Source of the DNA: Kluyvera georgiana ATCC 51603
GTDB lineage: Bacteria; Pseudomonadota; Gammaproteobacteria; Enterobacterales; Enterobacteriaceae
NCBI RefSeq assembly: GCF_001654985.1
Contig: NZ_LXEU01000042.1
Span: 81,539-145,538 of the forward strand
Length of the DNA stretch: 64,000 nucleotides
Direction: 5' to 3'
Below are positions 1-8,338 of the stretch, in pieces; the stretch's first letter is position 1; each line of letters begins with the position of its first letter. The position numbers and the translations under genes were made by a program. Under the pieces are notes generated by a model. The model worked only from the letters and a program-made list of their open reading frames with translations. It was not told where the DNA came from and did no database searches.

Positions 1-117
1 GGTGTAGAGCGCTGAGATATGGAGTAAAACGTCCTTTCGGCCGTCTGATGGGGTGATAAAGCCTTTGCCACTGATAGCATCAAAACTTTTGACAATTCCT
101 GTCATTTTACGAGACAA
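1..117 (-). CDS. cspH: CspH-like cold-shock domain protein, C-terminal part cut off by window edge
   Basis: Reading right to left from a TTG codon (117-115) the frame gives [20 protein letters not shown] and then [20 protein letters not shown] up to the window edge. This closely matches the start of the CspH/CspF branch of the CspA family, whose RNP1-type motif is degenerate (KGFIT in place of KGFGFIT). The TTG is preceded by AAGGA six bases upstream, so it is the likely start; an in-frame ATG four codons later (105-103) is the alternative. The gene is divergent from the next csp gene, as in the E. coli cspH/cspG arrangement. Only about 39 codons are visible, so the 3' end cannot be checked. 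Confidence 0.8.
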   Translation of the reverse strand, partial: MSRKMTGIVKSFDAISGKGFITPSDGRKDVLLHISALYT

Positions 118-410
118 ATAAATTCCTTGATGAAAAACACGGTTAAATTATACGCTTAAAAAAATAAAAAGCGAATTTTATCTGTGTATTTTAGAGTGAG
201 ACTCCTGGACGGCTAAAATAAAATTTGCTAATCAGCGCAGGAAATGCATTAATGAGATTGTCAGTTTGAAATACCAACAAACGTAAAACATTCTACAACA
301 CAGTCCTCATAGCCAGGCTCTATCGCTGATATCTCCTCTCTTTGAGTCCAACGTACAATACGATGCGTTTATTATAATCATCAAATTTGAGATGCTCAAA
401 AGGAGTCGGT
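118..410. promoter_or_regulatory. Divergent intergenic region between two cold-shock genes
   Basis: This AT-rich stretch separates the starts of the two divergent csp genes and must hold both promoters and leaders. A perfect TATAAT lies at 373-378, 32 bases before the rightward ATG, but no good -35 lies 17 bases upstream of it. CspA-family mRNAs usually carry long structured leaders; the length fits one, but I could not identify a cold-box motif with confidence. Confidence 0.45.
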
Positions 411-632
411 ATGTCTTCAAGAATGAAAGGTCTGGTAAAGTGGTATAACGAAGATAAAGGTTTCGGATTTATCTCCCCACTGGATGGCAGTAAAGATGTG
501 TTTGTTCATTTTTCTGCTTTTGCTGGGAATGATTTAAAAATTTTGTTTGAAGGGCAGAAAGTAGAATTCGCCATTCAACGCGGCGATAAAGGCCCAGCCG
601 CTGCGGGTGTGATTCTTTGCGATAAATATTGA
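411..632 (+). CDS. CspA-family cold-shock protein (CspG/CspB-like)
   Basis: A 73-residue protein that is a single cold-shock domain: an OB-fold RNA/DNA-binding protein that melts mRNA structure. The nucleic-acid-binding motifs are intact: KGFGFISP (RNP1, about residues 16-23) and DVFVHFSAF (RNP2, about 29-37), with the aromatic WYN strand before them. The start is ATG 411 with AAAGGAG seven bases upstream; a longer reading from TTG 387 has no ribosome site. The C-terminal VILCDKY tail differs from the usual NV(T/V)xL ending of E. coli CspA/B/G/I, so I leave the paralogue unnamed. It is divergent from a cspH-like gene and close to small cold-shock-associated proteins, which argues for cold induction. 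Confidence 0.88.
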   Translation: MSSRMKGLVKWYNEDKGFGFISPLDGSKDVFVHFSAFAGNDLKILFEGQKVEFAIQRGDKGPAAAGVILCDKY

Positions 633-635
633 TAA

Positions 636-684
636 CCAGGCCTGCAATAACGATGACGGTTTATTCCTGAGTAGTCAGGCCTGG
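636..684. repeat. 9-bp inverted repeat downstream of the csp gene, within a 326-bp gene-free gap
   Basis: CCAGGCCTG (636-644) and CAGGCCTGG (676-684) are perfect inverted copies separated by 31 bases, starting just after the csp stop codon. There is no run of T after the stem, so this is more likely an mRNA 3'-end or stability structure than a simple terminator. The rest of the gap (685-958) shows no supported gene or site. Confidence 0.5.
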
Positions 685-958
685 AATTGCGTTTGTACGA
701 GATCAATATATTATAAACATCAGGTCAGCGTATTTTACCTTTGTTATGAGTATACTGGCCGATGTGATGAAGTGCAGGTTTGCTGCATGAAGAGTCTGAA
801 AGCAGAAGCTAACTGCTTGTAAAAAATAAAGTGCGTAAGAGGTTAGGCTGCCTCCATAAGCATCACACACCATTCAAAATACATAACCTATCATCAAATC
901 GTATTGCCAAATGAGCCGGTCCGATATCGACCTTGACCATTTGGCAACAGCCATGTTT

Positions 959-1123
959 TTAGGAGCGTTGCGAGGATTTGAATAAGGTACTGCAATACGG
1001 ACAGACGAGTTGAGAGCCTTTCTGGACTCGGGTGAAACTATGTTCAGAGTTTTTTGCGCAGTTTGGGCATAAACATTTGACTAAGTAATTGCGGGTTGAT
1101 GATGTATTTTTACGTCCGGACAT
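959..1123 (-). CDS. Small two-CxxC zinc-ribbon-type protein (YnfU-like)
   Basis: A 54-residue basic protein beginning MSGRKNTSSTRNYLVKCLCP. It has two CPxC knuckles, CPNC (about residues 19-22) and CPYC (about 41-44), spaced as in a zinc ribbon, and a Lys/Arg/Ser-rich N-terminus. A good AGGAGA ribosome site stands six to seven bases before ATG 1123. It resembles the short YnfU-type zinc-binding proteins found near cold-shock genes in enterobacteria, but the exact family name is from memory. Nothing in the sequence tells its partner; nucleic-acid binding or ribosome association would be a guess. It is transcribed away from the YmcF-like gene at 1276, so the two small zinc proteins share an upstream region (1124-1275). 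Confidence 0.7.
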   Translation of the reverse strand: MSGRKNTSSTRNYLVKCLCPNCAKNSEHSFTRVQKGSQLVCPYCSTLFKSSQRS

Positions 1124-1275
1124 AGGCATCTCCTGATTTAAGGGACTGACACCTTACACGTTTATTTAGAAGGTCGCTTGTGTTTTTTAGATGTTTTGCA
1201 GCGCGTTAGAACGTAAAAAAACGAAATTTTCGATAAAAACACGCTGCGGCAACTGTTATCAAAGAGGTATAAATT

Positions 1276-1452
1276 ATGAATTTAAATATTCACTTCAGGT
1301 GTCCATGCTGTCATGGTTCCCAATATCGAACATCAATATTTGATGTTTCAGAGAGAAATCCATTTGGTGCAAAATGTATTTTTTGCAAGACCAATATGGT
1401 GCCCAATGAGACAACTGTCATCAAGGATAAATCTCCGGGAGTATCTGCTTAG
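1276..1452 (+). CDS. ymcF: Small cysteine-rich cold-shock-associated protein (YmcF/YnfQ-like)
   Basis: A 58-residue protein starting MNLNIHFRCPCCHGSQYRTS. The segment HFRCPCCHGSQYRT (6-19) followed by NPFGAKCIFCK (28-38) closely matches the E. coli YmcF/YnfQ pair, which are cold-shock-induced small proteins encoded beside cspG and cspB. Cys9, 11, 12, 34 and 37 can supply a zinc site. AAAGAGG at 1261-1267 is a correctly spaced ribosome site for ATG 1276. A longer reading frame overlapping it in another phase (1313-1507) is a shadow. The C-terminus (VIKDKSPGVSA) diverges from the E. coli proteins. Function is unknown; the neighbourhood suggests a role in growth at low temperature. Confidence 0.82.
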   Translation: MNLNIHFRCPCCHGSQYRTSIFDVSERNPFGAKCIFCKTNMVPNETTVIKDKSPGVSA

Positions 1453-1578
1453 TTGCATGTGCCTAAGCGTACGTTATCCTTCGTATTGTGCTCGTCCGAA
1501 TTCTTAACGAAAAGTTGAATTTTTTTTATCCAAAACACGTTTAAGCTTGACCTGTGCTTGTAACCACAGGAAGAAAAA

Positions 1579-1989
1579 ATGAACAAAATAGCCCGTCTGA
1601 TGTTGCTGTCTACCGCTATCTTCACGCCAGTTGCGTTTAGTGCGCCTGCGGGAACGCTCAGTGTTCACATCTTAAACCAGCAAACGGGGATCCCTTCCAG
1701 GGACGTTGACGTCACTTTGGAAAAGCAACAGCCAACAGGCTGGGACATGCTTGCCAAAGGAAAAACAGATAATGATGGCCGTATTAAATCCTTGTATCCG
1801 GAAGATAAGGACATGCAGCCAGGGGTATACCGGGTGACGTTCAAAACGGGCGACTATTTTAAGAGTGAAAAGCTGTCCTCATTTTTCCCTGAGGTGCCGG
1901 TGTTATTCACCGTGACGCAGACCAACGAAAAGCTTCATATCCCTCTCTTGCTAAGTCAGTACGGATACTCCACTTACAAAGGGAGTTGA
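1579..1989 (+). CDS. hiuH: Periplasmic 5-hydroxyisourate hydrolase (transthyretin-like)
   Basis: A 136-residue protein with a cleavable signal peptide (about 1-21, ending VAFSA). The mature part is a transthyretin-fold HIU hydrolase, which opens 5-hydroxyisourate to OHCU in urate breakdown. Family signatures visible are [11 protein letters not shown] with its active-site His (about 27-37), GRIKSLYPE (about 67-75), a second His in [15 protein letters not shown] near the end, and the C-terminal tetrapeptide. That tetrapeptide reads YKGS, whereas the family signature is YRGS. There are no other purine-catabolism genes beside it, so it probably works alone on urate oxidation products in the periplasm, as proposed for the E. 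coli homologue. A CCACAGGAAG ribosome site precedes ATG 1579. Confidence 0.9.
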   Translation: MNKIARLMLLSTAIFTPVAFSAPAGTLSVHILNQQTGIPSRDVDVTLEKQQPTGWDMLAKGKTDNDGRIKSLYPEDKDMQPGVYRVTFKTGDYFKSEKLSSFFPEVPVLFTVTQTNEKLHIPLLLSQYGYSTYKGS

Positions 1990-2022
1990 TACGCGTCACC
2001 CGACAACGCATCTGAGTCACTC

Positions 2023-2046
2023 AGCCAGCCTAATCGCTGGCTTTTT
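2023..2046 (+). terminator. Intrinsic terminator after hiuH
   Basis: AGCCAGC (2023-2029) pairs with GCTGGCT (2036-2042) across a six-base loop and is followed by TTTT. It is 34 bases after the hiuH stop codon. Confidence 0.8.
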
Positions 2047-2092
2047 GCTATCTGTTATGGCGATGCATTATGTGCAAATCCCGATAGGCTGC

Positions 2093-2305
2093 TCAGCCTA
2101 TTTTTCGGCAGAGGAATTTGTCTTTAATGACGCCATCAAAAAAGCGTCCTTTTGACTTCACGCTGAGAAATGTTTCGTACGTTTTTGAGGTGACGCCAAC
2201 ATATTGGTAAATGCCTAACCCGAAGAACTCTATTTCCAGTATTTTTTGCTTTGCATCGTAACCAATTGATTTTATACGTGATGATGAGACGTTCTGACGC
2301 TGCAT
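2093..2305 (-). CDS. KTSC domain protein
   Basis: A 70-residue protein starting MQRQNVSSSRIKSIGYDAKQ. The whole length is one KTSC domain, a small beta-rich module named after its conserved KTSC residues: here S-S-x-I-x-S-I-G-Y-D near the start, then the YQYVGV strand (about 33-38) and a SKGRFF segment (about 51-56), the place where the K of the name lies. KTSC proteins are found alone or fused to lysyl-tRNA-synthetase-like and phage proteins, and their function is not established. It is convergent with hiuH and stands alone. The start at ATG 2305 is the only one that gives the full domain. Confidence 0.75.
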   Translation of the reverse strand: MQRQNVSSSRIKSIGYDAKQKILEIEFFGLGIYQYVGVTSKTYETFLSVKSKGRFFDGVIKDKFLCRKIG

Positions 2306-2861
2306 TATGTTCTGGTTACTCCCTTCATCTTTTGAGTCGCTGGTGGGGCAGCTCGGCTGAATGCTTATCTTAACGCTTACGGAAGATTCATCGGCGTAAA
2401 TTTTATCGCAAAGAAGAATTTTCTTATCCCTTATCCGCGCAGAAACGCGAGGGTAGCCAGGAATCTTACCCGGTCTCTTTTATGTTCTGTCCCGAACACA
2501 ACCAATAGTCAAAACGCCACCTAACGTCGCGCTGATAAGAAAAGAAAACATGATTAAAATTATGATGTTAGAAAATTCATAACCCGCTAATAATACAAAA
2601 CGTTAGCATTAAAAAATTATTTTGTAATGTGAATTAAATTCGCTATTTTTTTGCATGAAAAAGGCGCATGCTCTCGGCGAGTTGAGCCACAGTCTGCCAC
2701 CCCCGCGCCATACCTCTGTTACCAGCCGTTTGTAAATAAACGTCTGGGAAGTGAATTTGTCGAATGCAGCAGGGTCCAACATATACACAAACGCATAAAG
2801 ATGAATGAACGGATTCGATTCTCCTTAAGCGTTACCCTTGCATTTCGTTGCTGGAAAAATG
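2306..2861. promoter_or_regulatory. Gene-poor region upstream of lpxP
   Basis: About 550 bases with no convincing gene. It must contain the leftward promoter of the KTSC gene and the rightward promoter and leader of lpxP. The stretch 2570-2660 is very AT-rich (a likely promoter zone), whereas 2660-2860 is GC-richer and could form an mRNA leader of about 200 bases, which would suit a cold-induced message. A 23-codon hydrophobic frame at 2480-2551 on the minus strand has no ribosome site and is not called. Confidence 0.35.
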
Positions 2862-3797
2862 ATGTCCAAAAATTTTAATACCGCTTTGCTTCACCCGCGT
2901 AATGGGCTGAAGTGGTTTGCACTCGCTTTACTGTGGCTGGTCGTTCAACTGCCGTATCCTCTTTTACACTGGCTTGGCACCTCTCTGGGTAAAGCATCTC
3001 GCCGTTTTCTAAAACGCCGTGAGCAGATTGCCACGCGTAATATTGAACTTTGTTTCCCGCATATGGATGCTGCGGAACGTGAAAAGCTGATTGAGCAAAA
3101 CTTTATGTCGCTGGGCATGGGGCTGATTGAAACCGGGATGGCCTGGTTCTGGAGCGATGCTCGCGTCAAAAAATGGTTTGATGTGGAAGGTTACGCCAAC
3201 CTGATGAACGCCCTGAAAGAACAGCGCGGTGTAATGGTCGTTGGCGTCCACTTTATGTCGCTGGAGCTTGGCGGCCGTGCGATGGGGCTATGTCGTCCAA
3301 TGATGGCAACCTACCGTCCGCATAACGATCCGCTCATGGAGTGGGTTCAGACCACCGGGCGTCTGCGCTCAAATAAGGCGATGATTGACCGTCGTAACCT
3401 GCGCGGTCTGGTGCAGGCGCTCAAGGCCGGTGAAGCCGTGTGGTTCGCTCCCGATCAGGATTACGGCCCGAAAGGCAGCGTGTTCGCGCCATTTTTCTCA
3501 GTCACCGAAGCGGCGACCACCAACGGAACAAACGTACTGTCACGTCTTTCCGGCGCTGCCATGCTAACTGTGACCATGGTGCGTAAGCCCTGCCAGAAAG
3601 GTTATACCCTGCATATCAGCGAAGCGATGACCGATTACCCGAGTGGGGATGAGATCCCGGCTGCCAGCTATATGAATAAAATCATTGAGCGTGAGATTTT
3701 ACGTGCGCCTGAGCAATATCTGTGGGTGCATCGTCGGTTTAAAACGCGCCCGCGCGGTGAAGCCTCATTGTACAAAGTGGTGCCACACGCCAAATAA
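2862..3797 (+). CDS. lpxP: Kdo2-lipid IVA palmitoleoyltransferase (cold-induced lipid A acyltransferase)
   Basis: A 311-residue inner-membrane acyltransferase of the LpxL/LpxM/LpxP family. One N-terminal membrane segment (about 14-34, ALALLWLVVQLPYPLLHWLG) is followed by the catalytic domain with the HxxxxE-type motif in VGVHFMSLELGG (His then Glu five residues on) and the FAPDQDYGPKGS loop typical of the family. It resembles E. coli LpxP more than LpxL by recalled residues (GMAWFW, RPHNDPLMEWVQ, QYLWVHRRFKTRP). LpxP adds palmitoleate to lipid A at low temperature, and its position beside cold-shock genes supports this assignment. Two adjacent ATGs (2859, 2862) are possible starts; the ribosome site is weak. 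Length matches the usual 306 or so. Confidence 0.88.
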   Translation: MSKNFNTALLHPRNGLKWFALALLWLVVQLPYPLLHWLGTSLGKASRRFLKRREQIATRNIELCFPHMDAAEREKLIEQNFMSLGMGLIETGMAWFWSDARVKKWFDVEGYANLMNALKEQRGVMVVGVHFMSLELGGRAMGLCRPMMATYRPHNDPLMEWVQTTGRLRSNKAMIDRRNLRGLVQALKAGEAVWFAPDQDYGPKGSVFAPFFSVTEAATTNGTNVLSRLSGAAMLTVTMVRKPCQKGYTLHISEAMTDYPSGDEIPAASYMNKIIEREILRAPEQYLWVHRRFKTRPRGEASLYKVVPHAK

Positions 3798-3799
3798 AT

Positions 3800-3823
3800 A
3801 ACCCGCCTATGGGCGGGTTCCTT
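3800..3823 (+). terminator. Intrinsic terminator after lpxP
   Basis: ACCCGCC and GGCGGGT form a GC-rich stem with a four-base loop, followed by TCCTTTT. It sits between lpxP and the converging yebV. Confidence 0.8.
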
Positions 3824-3828
3824 TTGGG

Positions 3829-4068
3829 TCAGACAAGGCGCATAACCCAGGCATCGGACGGTTGATCGTAGTGCTTGCGGTAGAGAACGGAACGTTCGCC
3901 ATCAAGAAGGGCCGGGATGCTGGTATCGGCGTCCCAGGCATCTAACTGCATACATAAATCGGGATCGGACTTACAAGGGATGCTTAACGTTCGCTCACCG
4001 TGCTGATCGGCGTGCAGAACGGCGTCATCAATCTCGAATGCGCCGATGCGTAAGCTGGTTTTACTCAT
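3829..4068 (-). CDS. yebV: YebV family small protein
   Basis: A 79-residue acidic protein starting MSKTSLRIGAFEIDDAVLHA and containing IPCKSDPDLCMQLDAWDA (about 30-47), nearly identical to E. coli YebV (78 residues). Function unknown. The chosen start is ATG 4068, which restores the E. coli N-terminus and has GGAGAG just upstream; the longer frame from 4137 is unlikely. In E. coli yebV also lies next to rsmF, downstream of it, as here. Confidence 0.9.
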   Translation of the reverse strand: MSKTSLRIGAFEIDDAVLHADQHGERTLSIPCKSDPDLCMQLDAWDADTSIPALLDGERSVLYRKHYDQPSDAWVMRLV

Positions 4069-4180
4069 AATGCTCTCCGTTAATCTGCTGACCGTTGTGG
4101 TACGACCAGTTAGGCCGTACCTTTTCAGCGTAGTCAACGTAGAAAATTACGCCAGTGAAAAAGTGCGTTTTTTTTAAGCG

Positions 4181-5620
4181 CTACTCGGACCTGCTGGAAA
4201 ACAGCTTACCGTCGCGTACCAACTCTCGGGGAAAACTGTTCTTCAACCGTGAGCCAATGCGTTTCGCCAACCCTAAGGGGAAACCCTGGAACGTGACAAT
4301 GACGTCGTCGTGAGCGGGAGGTCGCTGCGGATACACGTCGCGACCGCGATACCATTCCTGTGCTTCTTCCTGCGTGAGTTCGTGACCCAATTTTTGCGTA
4401 TTGGCCAGCGCAACGACCGCTTCATGCTGCCAGCGGAAGCCTTTGTTGTGCGTTTCGGCAAGTTTCAAACCGATGCGGGAAAAACGAACTTTACCCAGCA
4501 ACGGCGCGATTTCAGCAGGGAACAACCAGATCTCTTTGTCACGCTGCCACAGCGTTAGCGCGTCATCCCATTCAATACCCACGCTTCGCGCTGCGCTTTC
4601 AACGACAGCGGATTCACGCGTTTTCATCGGTGTGAATGGGAATTTACCCACCTTGTAGCCCGGCGCAGGCAGCGCTTCGATGGCCGCTGTTTTACGCAGC
4701 CGCGCAACGAAGAACCCTTCGCAGTCATAAATTTGTGGGAATACGTGCAGAAAGCCTTCCGGCGTCAGTGCCTGGTCAGCGCTGGCGAAGAGCTCGCCTA
4801 AAGGCAAGACTTCCACTTCCTGCGGATAACGCGCCAGCAGCCAGGCGATGACCGATTCGTTCTCTTCGCGGTTCAGCGTGCAGGTGGAATAGACCAGCGT
4901 CCCGCCGGGGCGCAGCGCGTGGAACGCGCTGTCGATCAGCTCGCGTTGGGTTTCGGCTATGGCCTGATTACTTGCCAGCGACCAGTTCTTCAAAGCATCG
5001 GGGTCTTTACGCACAACCCCTTCGCCGGAACAGGGGGCATCCAGCAATATGGCATCAAAGCATTCGGGTAAGGCAGCGCCAAACACGCGGCCGTCAAAAT
5101 GCGTCAGCGCGGTATTGCTAATACCGCAACGACTGATGTTGGCATGCAACACCTTTACCCGGCTGGCGGAAAACTCGTTGGCCAGCAGCATTCCGCGATT
5201 GCCCATTTTGGCCGCAATCTGCGTGGTCTTGGAGCCTGGTGCTGCGGCAACGTCCATCACCCGAACCGGTTCCACTCCGTCGGCAAACAGTGCCGCAACG
5301 GGCAGCATGGAGCTGGCTTCCTGAATATAAAACAGTCCGCTCAAATGCTCGGCGGTGCTACCCAGCGGTAACGCGTCCTCATCGTCACGCTCGATCCAAA
5401 AACCTTCCGCACACCACGGTACCGGGGTCAGCTGCCAGCCATAAGGGGCAACCAGACGCAGGAAGTCATCGACCGTGATTTTCAGCGTATTCACGCGAAT
5501 ACTGCGGCGCAGCGGGCGCTGGCAGGCGGCAAGAAATGCGTCAAATGAGAGATGAGCCGGCATGGCCTCACGCATCTGCGCGAGGAATTCATCAGGAAAA
5601 TAGACAGAGTTTTGAGCCAC
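4181..5620 (-). CDS. rsmF: 16S rRNA (cytosine(1407)-C(5))-methyltransferase RsmF
   Basis: A 479-residue SAM-dependent RNA m5C methyltransferase of the NOL1/NOP2/Sun family that modifies C1407 of 16S rRNA in the 30S subunit. The SAM-binding motif [14 protein letters not shown] and the two catalytic-cysteine motifs, [13 protein letters not shown] and [11 protein letters not shown], are all present. A C-terminal RNA-binding extension with [12 protein letters not shown] and [10 protein letters not shown] is as in E. coli YebU. I choose a GTG at 5620 as start because it gives [11 protein letters not shown], matching the E. coli N-terminus; the longer frame from ATG 5662 would run into the letB terminator stem. 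Confidence 0.93.
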   Translation of the reverse strand: MAQNSVYFPDEFLAQMREAMPAHLSFDAFLAACQRPLRRSIRVNTLKITVDDFLRLVAPYGWQLTPVPWCAEGFWIERDDEDALPLGSTAEHLSGLFYIQEASSMLPVAALFADGVEPVRVMDVAAAPGSKTTQIAAKMGNRGMLLANEFSASRVKVLHANISRCGISNTALTHFDGRVFGAALPECFDAILLDAPCSGEGVVRKDPDALKNWSLASNQAIAETQRELIDSAFHALRPGGTLVYSTCTLNREENESVIAWLLARYPQEVEVLPLGELFASADQALTPEGFLHVFPQIYDCEGFFVARLRKTAAIEALPAPGYKVGKFPFTPMKTRESAVVESAARSVGIEWDDALTLWQRDKEIWLFPAEIAPLLGKVRFSRIGLKLAETHNKGFRWQHEAVVALANTQKLGHELTQEEAQEWYRGRDVYPQRPPAHDDVIVTFQGFPLGLAKRIGSRLKNSFPRELVRDGKLFSSRSE

Positions 5621-5662
5621 TGGCGAATACCACAAGGAGATAAAGAGCGCGCAGTCTACCAT

Positions 5663-5692
5663 AAAACGCGCCGGTGACGGGACACCGGCGCG
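5663..5692 (-). terminator. Intrinsic terminator after letB
   Basis: On the minus strand CGCGCCGGTG and CACCGGCGCG form a ten-base-pair stem with a six-base loop, followed by TTTTAT. It closes the letAB unit just before rsmF, so rsmF is probably transcribed from its own promoter. Confidence 0.75.
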
Positions 5693-5704
5693 TGAGGGCG
5701 GTCG

Positions 5705-8338
5705 TTAACGCGGCAGGGCGGTGCCCCATTCGCGCCACTCTTTCGGCTCCGACTCAAGCAGCAGGAAGTGTTTGCCTTCCTGCGCCTTCGGCGCCAGCGG
5801 TGTCCCCGGCGGCGTGGCGAAAGCGATCCCGCCGCGAATGAACTGATTGAAGGTGCCAGTTTTCACGACGCCGCCAATCAGGCCAAAGTCGAGGCTATAG
5901 CCGGAAGCCAGCCAGAAGACTGAATTGTTGCGCACCAGATGCTGATAACGCTGGCCGATACGCATTTCAATCATGACTCGGTCAGAGAGGCTGCCGAGAC
6001 GTAAGCCGGTAACGGTGCCGACTTCAATGCCGCGGAACAACACCGGCGTACCGATACTCAGCGAGCCGGATTCCGGCGCCTCCACCACCACATTCAGGCC
6101 GTTGAGATAGCGTGAATCGGAAATGGTCGCTTCCTGGAGCTCAAAGTCGCGACGCTGCTCCCCGTGGCCCGGCTCAACGTTGACGTACGGTTGGAGCAAG
6201 GTATCCAGGTGCTCAACGCCAGCGGCCGAGATTTGCGGCGTAATCACGGAGAAACGAGTGCCGCGGCGGGCAAAGGTATTGACGTACTCCGGGTAGAGCA
6301 CGGCGCTGGCCTGAACTTCATTGCGCGAGGCATTGAGCTCCAGGCTTTGTACCTGTCCGATATCGATGCCGAGATAACGAATTGGCATACCGGCAGAAAG
6401 TTTATCCGCATCAAAGGCGTGTAGCGTGATCTGTCCACCCACCGCGCGCGCGGCGGTTTCTGAGGGGAACAGGACCCGCTTGTCGCCCTTGCGGGTGCCG
6501 TTATTCGCTTCGCTGATGTTATCAAAGCTAACTGCGCCTTTGAGCGCCCGCGAAAGAGGGGAGGCCTGCACCGTCAGACCGCTCCCGTTTAACTGCACTT
6601 TCGCGCCACCTTCAGCCCAGAACACGCTGTTAGCGGTGAGCAAAGAACGGTATTCCGGCTTAATATGTACGGCGATATCAAACGCGTTGGCGCGTGGCTG
6701 AACGGAGGTGATTTCGCCTACCTCAAACTTACGGTACAGCACCACGGAACCGGTCTGAATATCCGGCAGCGTTTCTGCGGTGAGCATCAATGTGGTGGTC
6801 GGGAAGTCGCTAAGATTATTTTCCTGCGCTTTCTCCAGATTGGCGAACAGCGGGTAGCTGGCCTTCATCGGCCCTTTTTCTCCAGGCAAAATGCGAATGC
6901 CGCCGCTGAGCCATTCGTTGGCGCTGGCCGCGAGGAATTCCACGCCGTCGACACCGACTTTCACGTCCATTTTGCTGTTCACCACAAACTTGCTGTCACC
7001 GTGCAGCAGGTCACGGTATTGCGGGTCAATGGCGATGGCGAAGCTGATTCCTTTTGCGTTCAGCTTACGCTCCATAACCTGGCCGATGCGTACGCCGTGC
7101 AGCATGATAGGCTGCCCGGCGTCGATGCCGTAGCTCTCCGGCGCGGTCAGGGTTAGCGTCAGTACGCCGGGTTGCTGTAACAAGGTTTTATCCGCAGCAA
7201 GCACGGTAAAGCGATCCTTGGGCGCACCTTCACCTGGCACCAGTTCAAAGGTGCTGCCGGTGAGCAACTGACTCAGATTAGTGTTTTCCAGCGACAGCTT
7301 CGGCTGATGGAGTTCGATGCGCGTATTTTCGCGCAGCAGCGATACCACACTCGGGTCGACGGTCATTTCACCGGTCACAGAACTGTCCGGGTTGAGCGTC
7401 ATTTTAGTCAGTTGCCCCACCTCGAGCCCTTGATACAGCATCGGCGTCGAGCCTGCTTTCAGCCCATCGCCATTCGGTAACTGCAGCTGAATAAGCACGC
7501 CGCGCTGGCTGTGCGCCAAATCTTCATAGAGGCCAAACTCATCGTTCTGCGCGGCAGGCTGGGAGTCGGATGGCGAGTCGAAGGCAATCGCACCGTTAAC
7601 CAGCGCGGCCAGACTTTCCAACTGCACTTTCGCGCCGCTCAGACCGACGTCGGCTTTCACTCCGGAAACGTTCCAGAAACGGCTGCCTTTTTTCACCAGA
7701 TTGGTAAAACGACGCTCAATCAGCACGTCGATGGTGACGCCCTGATTGTTGGGGTTGATCGTGTAGTCGTAGACACGGCCAACCGGAATTTTGCGGAAGT
7801 AGACCAATGACCCGCTGTTGAGCGAACCGAGGTCCGGCGAATGCAGGTGGATCATTAGCTCGCCGTTGTTCAGGCGGTATTTCGGCTGTGTATCAAGCGC
7901 GGTGAAATGATCCCGCGGCTCGCCTTTACCGGGCATCATGCCGATATAGTTACCGCCGACCAGCGCATCCAATCCGGATACCCCGGCGAGAGAGGCTTTT
8001 GGCGTCACCAGCCAGAATTGGGTCTCTTCACGCAGCGCGTCGTCCATGTCGCTTTTGATGCTGGCGCGAACTTCAATTTTGCTGCGGTCGCGGGCCAGGC
8101 GGATATCTTGCACCGTACCTACCTCAACGCCCTGGAAACGGACCGGCGTGCGGCCGGGGACAATACCATCCGCCGACATAAAGTCGATGGTAATGGTGGA
8201 GCCCCGATCTTCGTAGCTATTCCAGATAAGCCAGCCGGCAATCATCAGCGCGATGACCGGCAATAGCCAGAACGGTGATATGCGACGTTTTGTTTTAATT
8301 CGCGCTTCAGTCTGTGAAGCGGGCGTTTCCTGACTCAT
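5705..8338 (-). CDS. letB: Intermembrane lipid transport protein LetB (MCE tunnel)
   Basis: An 877-residue MCE-family protein (E. coli YebT). A cytoplasmic N-terminus with [11 protein letters not shown] leads into one membrane anchor (about 20-40) and then seven tandem MCE domains. These are recognised by repeated V-x-F/Y-x-G-x-x-V/I-G-x-V segments such as [51 protein letters not shown] and [13 protein letters not shown]. LetB hexamers form a lipid-conducting tunnel across the periplasm between the membranes. The start is ATG 8338 ([11 protein letters not shown], as in E. coli), overlapping the letA end by 32 bases, which implies translational coupling. The frame from 8380 is an extension into letA. 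Confidence 0.95.
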   Translation of the reverse strand: MSQETPASQTEARIKTKRRISPFWLLPVIALMIAGWLIWNSYEDRGSTITIDFMSADGIVPGRTPVRFQGVEVGTVQDIRLARDRSKIEVRASIKSDMDDALREETQFWLVTPKASLAGVSGLDALVGGNYIGMMPGKGEPRDHFTALDTQPKYRLNNGELMIHLHSPDLGSLNSGSLVYFRKIPVGRVYDYTINPNNQGVTIDVLIERRFTNLVKKGSRFWNVSGVKADVGLSGAKVQLESLAALVNGAIAFDSPSDSQPAAQNDEFGLYEDLAHSQRGVLIQLQLPNGDGLKAGSTPMLYQGLEVGQLTKMTLNPDSSVTGEMTVDPSVVSLLRENTRIELHQPKLSLENTNLSQLLTGSTFELVPGEGAPKDRFTVLAADKTLLQQPGVLTLTLTAPESYGIDAGQPIMLHGVRIGQVMERKLNAKGISFAIAIDPQYRDLLHGDSKFVVNSKMDVKVGVDGVEFLAASANEWLSGGIRILPGEKGPMKASYPLFANLEKAQENNLSDFPTTTLMLTAETLPDIQTGSVVLYRKFEVGEITSVQPRANAFDIAVHIKPEYRSLLTANSVFWAEGGAKVQLNGSGLTVQASPLSRALKGAVSFDNISEANNGTRKGDKRVLFPSETAARAVGGQITLHAFDADKLSAGMPIRYLGIDIGQVQSLELNASRNEVQASAVLYPEYVNTFARRGTRFSVITPQISAAGVEHLDTLLQPYVNVEPGHGEQRRDFELQEATISDSRYLNGLNVVVEAPESGSLSIGTPVLFRGIEVGTVTGLRLGSLSDRVMIEMRIGQRYQHLVRNNSVFWLASGYSLDFGLIGGVVKTGTFNQFIRGGIAFATPPGTPLAPKAQEGKHFLLLESEPKEWREWGTALPR

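Noticed and set aside
1313..1507. 64-residue plus-strand frame over the YmcF-like gene
   Set aside because: It overlaps the well-supported 58-residue YmcF-like gene in another phase, lacks a ribosome site and shows no family features.
2480..2551. 23-codon hydrophobic frame on the minus strand (MFSFLISATLGGVLTIGCVR...)
   Set aside because: No ribosome site before the ATG and no family recognised; chance frames of this size are common in AT-rich DNA.
6665..7156. 163-residue plus-strand frame inside letB, and similar long antisense frames in prc, sdaA, letA and the uronan locus
   Set aside because: High-GC third-codon bias of the true gene opens the antisense frame; these have no independent support.
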